A stretch of DNA of 64,000 bases from Falsiroseomonas tokyonensis (lineage in GTDB: Bacteria > Pseudomonadota > Alphaproteobacteria > Acetobacterales > Acetobacteraceae), in contig NZ_JAFNJS010000001.1 in NCBI RefSeq assembly GCF_019024325.1, positions 434,001 through 498,000 of the forward strand. Direction: 5' to 3'. Position 1 is the stretch's first letter; each line of letters opens with the position of its first letter. Below are positions 60,151 through 64,000 of the stretch, one piece after another. The position numbers were made by a program, and so were the translations under genes. The notes beneath the pieces were generated by a model. The model was not told where the DNA came from, did no database searches, and saw only the letters and a list, made by a program, of their open reading frames with translations.

Positions 60151-61215
60151 ATGTCGCAACGCATCGCCATCATCGGCGCCGGCGCCGTCGGTGCCTATGC
60201 CGGCGCCTATATGGTCCAGGCCGGCGAGGATGTGACCTTCGTCGACATGTGGCCCGAGAATGTCGAGGCGATCCGCAACGCGGGGCTGCGCGTCACGCAT
60301 CTGAAGGACGTGCCGGAGTTCAGCGTGCAGGCCCGCGCCTTGCACCTGACGGAATTGCAGCAGGTCGCCCGCGAGAAGCCTTTCGACATCGCCTTCATCT
60401 GCGTCAAATCCTATGACACGGCCTGGGCAACGCAGATGGTGGCGCAGTATCTCGCCCCCACCGGCTTCTGCGTCAGCCTGCAGAACTGCATGAACGAGGC
60501 GACCATCGCCGGCATCGTCGGCTGGGGCCGCACGCTGGGCGCGGTGGCCAGTTCCATCACCGTGGAGCTCGCGGCGCCCGGCCATGTGAAGCGCGCCTCC
60601 GGCAAGGGCGGCGCCGCGCATACCGTCTATCGGGTGGGGGAGGTGCATGGCCGCGCAACGCCGCGCGCGCAGGAAGTGGCGCGGCTGACCGCACTGTCCG
60701 ACAGCACGCTGCTGACGCCGAATTTGTGGGGGGAGCGCTGGACCAAGCTGGTGGCGAATGTGATGCAGAATGGCATTTCGGCGGCCACCGGCCTGATCAG
60801 CCGCGACGTGCTGCTGGACGACCGGCTTCGCCACTTTACCGCGCGGCTGGGCAGCGAGGCGATCCGCACCGGCCAGGCGCTGGGCTATGCGTTGGAGGAG
60901 GTGCTGCATATCGATCCCGAGACCATCGCCCGCGCCGGGGAAGGCGATGCGGCGGCACTGGCGGAATACGACCGGCATCGCCTGGCGGGGGCGAACAAGC
61001 CCGGCGGCGGTGCGCATCGTCCCTCCATGGGCCAGGACATGATGAAGGGCCGCCGCACGGAGATCGAGGCGATGAACGGCTATGTGGTGCAGCAGGCGGA
61101 ACCCCTCGGCATCGCGACGCCGGCCAATGCGGCGCTGACCGCCTTGGTGCAGCGGGTGGAGCGCGGCGAGATCGCGGCCGATCCGCGCCACATCCACGAC
61201 CTGGGGTTGAACTGA
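60151..61215 (+). CDS. Ketopantoate-reductase-family dehydrogenase
   Basis: The 354-residue protein has the NAD(P)-binding motif IIGAGAVGAYAGAYM at 6-20 and the C-terminal domain with the catalytic lysine in WTKLVANVMQNGISAATG and the substrate-site GRRTEIEAMNGYVVQQA near 310. It is longer than PanE (about 300), with an insertion near 260-300. In this operon a role in reducing or oxidising a 2-keto/2-hydroxy acid of the pathway is more likely than pantothenate synthesis. AGGAGG precedes the start. Confidence 0.88.
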   Translation: MSQRIAIIGAGAVGAYAGAYMVQAGEDVTFVDMWPENVEAIRNAGLRVTHLKDVPEFSVQARALHLTELQQVAREKPFDIAFICVKSYDTAWATQMVAQYLAPTGFCVSLQNCMNEATIAGIVGWGRTLGAVASSITVELAAPGHVKRASGKGGAAHTVYRVGEVHGRATPRAQEVARLTALSDSTLLTPNLWGERWTKLVANVMQNGISAATGLISRDVLLDDRLRHFTARLGSEAIRTGQALGYALEEVLHIDPETIARAGEGDAAALAEYDRHRLAGANKPGGGAHRPSMGQDMMKGRRTEIEAMNGYVVQQAEPLGIATPANAALTALVQRVERGEIAADPRHIHDLGLN

Positions 61216-61274
61216 GGCAACCCGGACGGGTGGACCAGCGTTTTCCTCTCGCCGACATCCGAAGGGAGGGACGC

Positions 61275-61475
61275 ATGTATGTGAACGACTTGCAGCGGCG
61301 AATCGGCGCCGCATCCCGCGGCGCCGCCACCCGCGCCGCGCTGCGCGCCTTGTGGCACCGGCAGCAACCGCAGACACGCGGAACGGCGGAGGAATGCCTG
61401 CGCGTGGCGCAGGAGCCGGAGTGGCGGCTGGAGCCGCTGCGCCGGCAGCAGGGCGCGCCGCCAACGAGGCCCTGA
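61275..61475 (+). CDS. Small Arg-rich hypothetical protein
   Basis: A 66-codon ORF has a strong GGGAGGGA ribosome binding site and follows the dehydrogenase by 59 bases. The product is basic and helical (MYVNDLQRRIGAASRGAATR at the start), with no recognised domain. The stop lies one base from the convergent gamma-glutamyltransferase gene. The ribosome binding site is the best evidence that it is real. Confidence 0.5.
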   Translation: MYVNDLQRRIGAASRGAATRAALRALWHRQQPQTRGTAEECLRVAQEPEWRLEPLRRQQGAPPTRP

Positions 61476-61476
61476 G

Positions 61477-63090
61477 CTACCAGGCGACGGCGACGCCGCC
61501 ACCGCCGCGCGGGTCGGCGCCGCCGGCGGGCCTGCCGTCGCGCAGCAGGATGGCATGGGCGCGACTCATCCCCGGGTCGTAGGACAGCGGCGAATGCCGC
61601 ACCTCATGGCCCAGCTTGCGCAGCGCCTGCACCACATCCTCCTGCACCCGCGCCTCACAGAAAATGGGCCCGCCCTCGCAGTGGATGCGTGGGAAGGACA
61701 CGGCCTCCACCGCGCCCATGCCGAAGTCGATGGCATTGACGATGGTGGTGAGCACGGCGGAGATGATGACACTGCCGCCCGGCGCGCCGACGATCATCCA
61801 GGGCGCGCCATCCTTCATCACGATGGTGGGCACCATGCCGGTGGTGCGCGCCTTGCCCGGTGCCATGCTGTTCGGCCGGCCAGGCCGCATGTCGAAGAGC
61901 TTCATGGCATTGTTCCAGTTGAAGCCCAGCCCGGGCGTCACCACGCCGGCGCCGGTGCCCAGCGTATGCGTCAGAGAGACGCAGTTCCCCGCCGCATCCC
62001 AGGCCGAGACATGCGTGGTGCAGGAGGGTGGCGAGGCGCGGTGGCCGCCCGGCATCCAGCCATCGCGGATGCGCGCCGCCCAGTCGGCGGCGCGGGGCTT
62101 GGAGATCATCTCCGCCACCGGAACCTCGACGAAATCCGGGTCCGCCAGCCAGGTCTCGCGATCCTCATGCGCCGCGGCCATGGCGCGCGCGACGAGGTCC
62201 AGGTGTCGCACGCTGCCCGGCTGGACGCCGGCGAGATCGAACTGCTCCAGGATGTTCAGCATGGCGATCAGCACGGCGCCGGAGCCTGGCGGCGGATTGC
62301 TGGCGATGCCATAGCCACGATAGCTGCCGATCACCGGTGGCGCTTCCCGCACCGCATAGCCGGCCAGGTCCTCGGCGGTGACGAAGGCGCCGTTATACGC
62401 GAAATCCTCGGCGATGCGGGCGGCGATCTCGCCGCGGTAGAAGTCGGCCGCACCATGCCGCGCAAGGCGTTCCAGGCTGTCTGCCATCTCAGGCTGGCGC
62501 AGCGTGTCGCCCACCTTGTGCGGCGTGCCCTGGGCGTCGAGGTACAGGGCCGCGCAGGCCGGCGTGGTGGAGAGGCGGCGCAGGCCGCTTGGCAGGCCGG
62601 GCTGCGGGGTTCGGGTCAGGAAGTCGTGGTGGAAGGGCGCCACCACCACACCCTCCCGCGCCATGCGGATGGCGGGCGCCAGCAGCGTGGCCCAATCCAT
62701 GCTGCACAGCATCGCATGGAAGCGGGCGAGGCCGGCCACGGTGCCCGGCGTCATGATGGCCTGGTAGCCGAGCTCCGCGCGAAAATCCTCGAACAGTGCA
62801 TAGCCGGAAATCTCGGAACGTCCCTGGCTGTCCGCCGCCCACATGTCCGGCGTCACCTTCGCCCCGGCACGCGCATGGAAATCGATCATGCCGTGGCGGC
62901 CGCTGCGCGCATCGAGGAACTGCAGCGTGCCCATGCCGCCCAGCCCGCACATGAAGGGATCCTGCACCATCTGGCAAAAGGCGGTTGCCAATGCGGCATC
63001 GAAGGCATTGCCGCCACGCCGCAGCACTGCGGCGCCGGCATCCGCCGCGCGCGGCTGCGGACAGACCACCAGGCCCCTGATCGCGTCCAT
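61477..63090 (-). CDS. Gamma-glutamyltransferase family protein
   Basis: From 63090 (CAGGGAGG upstream) the product has 537 residues and the GGT fold. The nucleophile region is SCTTHVSAWDAAGN near residue 357, with the autocleavage threonine, followed by LGTGAGVVTPGLGFNWNN. The N-terminal half has AADAGAAVLRRGGNAFDAA and GMGTLQFLDAR. No signal peptide is present from this start, unlike classical periplasmic GGT, so it may be a cytoplasmic acylase-like member. It is divergent from the last Bug receptor. Confidence 0.9.
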   Translation of the reverse strand: MDAIRGLVVCPQPRAADAGAAVLRRGGNAFDAALATAFCQMVQDPFMCGLGGMGTLQFLDARSGRHGMIDFHARAGAKVTPDMWAADSQGRSEISGYALFEDFRAELGYQAIMTPGTVAGLARFHAMLCSMDWATLLAPAIRMAREGVVVAPFHHDFLTRTPQPGLPSGLRRLSTTPACAALYLDAQGTPHKVGDTLRQPEMADSLERLARHGAADFYRGEIAARIAEDFAYNGAFVTAEDLAGYAVREAPPVIGSYRGYGIASNPPPGSGAVLIAMLNILEQFDLAGVQPGSVRHLDLVARAMAAAHEDRETWLADPDFVEVPVAEMISKPRAADWAARIRDGWMPGGHRASPPSCTTHVSAWDAAGNCVSLTHTLGTGAGVVTPGLGFNWNNAMKLFDMRPGRPNSMAPGKARTTGMVPTIVMKDGAPWMIVGAPGGSVIISAVLTTIVNAIDFGMGAVEAVSFPRIHCEGGPIFCEARVQEDVVQALRKLGHEVRHSPLSYDPGMSRAHAILLRDGRPAGGADPRGGGGVAVAW

Positions 63091-63195
63091 GCCGTGCCTC
63101 CCTGACCGGATCGCAGGCTGCACCCGCGCGGCAGTCTTTGACAGCCCCGTCGGGGGCTGGTTTCATCAGGACAATTCGACGCGAAGGACGCAGCC

Positions 63196-64000
63196 ATGCC
63201 GACCAGCCGCCGAGCCCTTCTTGCCGCCGCCGCCGCCTTGCCTCTCGCTGCACCCGCCGCCCTGCGCGCGCAACCACGCTATCCGGACCGGCCGGTGCGC
63301 GTCATCGTGCCCTTCGCCGCCGGCGGCATCATCGATGTGGTGGCGCGCCTGGTGAACGAGCCGCTGGCCCGCGAGCTCGGCCAGCCCTTCGTCATCGAGA
63401 ACCAGCCCGGCGCCGGCTCCACCATCGGCGCGCGCACCGTCGCGCGGGCGCGGCCGGATGGCTATACGCTGATGATCAACGGCGCCGCGCAATCGGTGAT
63501 CCCGGCGCTTTACAAGGATGCGGGCTTCGACAGCGTGGCGGATTTCATCCCCGTCGGGCTGGTCGGCGACCAGACCTTCCTGGCCTGCGTGCATCCCTCC
63601 GTCCCGGTGCGGGACGTGCCGACGCTGCTGTCCTGGCTGCGGGAGAAGCGCGGCCAGGCCACCTTCGCCACCACCGGCATCGGCGCCGCCTCGCACCTCG
63701 CAGGGGAATTGCTGAAGAGCCTCGCGGGGGTGGATTTCACCGTGGTGACCTATCGCGGCACGCCGGCGGCGGTGACGGATTTCATCGCCGGGCGCATCGA
63801 CATGATGATCGACAGCCAGACGCTGCTCGCGCCCTTCGTCGCGGATGGCAAGGCGCGCGCCGTCGCCGTCACCACCACCCGCCGCTCCAAGCTGCTGCCC
63901 GATCTGCCGACCTTCGCGGAAGCGGGCGTCGCCGACTATCGCGCTTCCTCCTTCCAGGCCATGTATGCGCCAGCCGGCACGCCGGCGCCGATCGTGCAGA
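63196..64000 (+). CDS. Bug/TctC family solute receptor (partial, runs off right edge)
   Basis: The open frame starts at 63196 and runs to the window end (268 codons visible). It has a signal peptide (TSRRALLAAAAALPLAAPAA) and the family landmarks YPDRPVRVIVPFAAGGI, VIENQPGAGSTIGA and RARPDGYTLMIN. It is divergent from the gamma-glutamyltransferase gene. This is the fifth family member in 64 kb. Confidence 0.9.
   Translation, partial: MPTSRRALLAAAAALPLAAPAALRAQPRYPDRPVRVIVPFAAGGIIDVVARLVNEPLARELGQPFVIENQPGAGSTIGARTVARARPDGYTLMINGAAQSVIPALYKDAGFDSVADFIPVGLVGDQTFLACVHPSVPVRDVPTLLSWLREKRGQATFATTGIGAASHLAGELLKSLAGVDFTVVTYRGTPAAVTDFIAGRIDMMIDSQTLLAPFVADGKARAVAVTTTRRSKLLPDLPTFAEAGVADYRASSFQAMYAPAGTPAPIVQ

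Noticed and set aside
1-64000. tRNA, rRNA, insertion sequences, prophage or integrase genes
   Set aside because: No cloverleaf-like segment, conserved rRNA block, transposase or integrase motif was found on reading both strands; a covariance-model search was not possible here.

Overview
The window looks like a chromosomal segment of a high-GC alphaproteobacterium, most likely an Acetobacteraceae member of the Roseomonas type. That placement is inferred from the very GC-rich coding sequence, five Bug/TctC solute receptors without their membrane subunits, a TamA/TamB pair, FixJ-type and HWE-kinase signalling, and many CaiB/BaiF CoA-transferases. No rRNA, tRNA, CRISPR array, integrase or insertion sequence was recognised.

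Positions 1-11,800 hold a partial YetF-like membrane protein, a broken NhaP-type Na+/H+ antiporter (in-frame TGA plus an internal deletion), and then an unusual envelope island. A sensor kinase and FixJ-type regulator (8579-5755) are followed on the same strand by four small exported paralogues sharing the motif G-[YF]-R-x-G-x-x-[DE]-E-R, and by an exported PRC-barrel protein. On the opposite strand lie a second exported PRC-barrel protein, a small exported Ser/Gly-rich protein, a receiver-only near copy of the regulator, and another exported helical protein. This island is the best candidate for an undescribed system.

Positions 11,800-22,000 encode TamB and TamA (outer-membrane protein insertion), an AI-2E-family permease, a CPBP membrane protease, a DUF1206 membrane protein and a DUF3616 protein. 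Positions 22,400-31,200 hold an operon of Bug receptor, degradative HMG-CoA reductase and MocR regulator, then an epimerase-like SDR, an XRE regulator, a LysR regulator next to an aldo/keto reductase and an Atu4866-domain protein, and a TetR regulator.

Positions 31,400-39,500 carry a PaoABC-like molybdenum aldehyde oxidoreductase operon whose divergent TetR gene has a perfect 21-bp palindrome in the shared upstream region, a nitronate monooxygenase, and a KaiC ATPase overlapping an HWE histidine kinase, without KaiB. Positions 39,500-46,130 hold an IclR-centred locus: a Bug receptor and an amidohydrolase on one side, and on the other a tightly overlapped Bug receptor-MaoC hydratase-CoA-transferase-CitE lyase operon that matches the chemistry of itaconate or mesaconate breakdown.

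Positions 46,130-61,500 contain a thioredoxin-like protein with a DUF318/ArsP-type permease, then a long minus-strand operon (CoA-transferase, enoyl-CoA hydratase-like protein, two tandem binding proteins, fused ABC permease, ATPase, MFS transporter). Divergent from it is a plus-strand operon (GntR regulator, TIM-barrel isomerase, enolase-superfamily enzyme, Bug receptor, GAF protein, ketopantoate-reductase-like enzyme, small ORF). The right end has a gamma-glutamyltransferase family gene and a Bug receptor that runs off the window.
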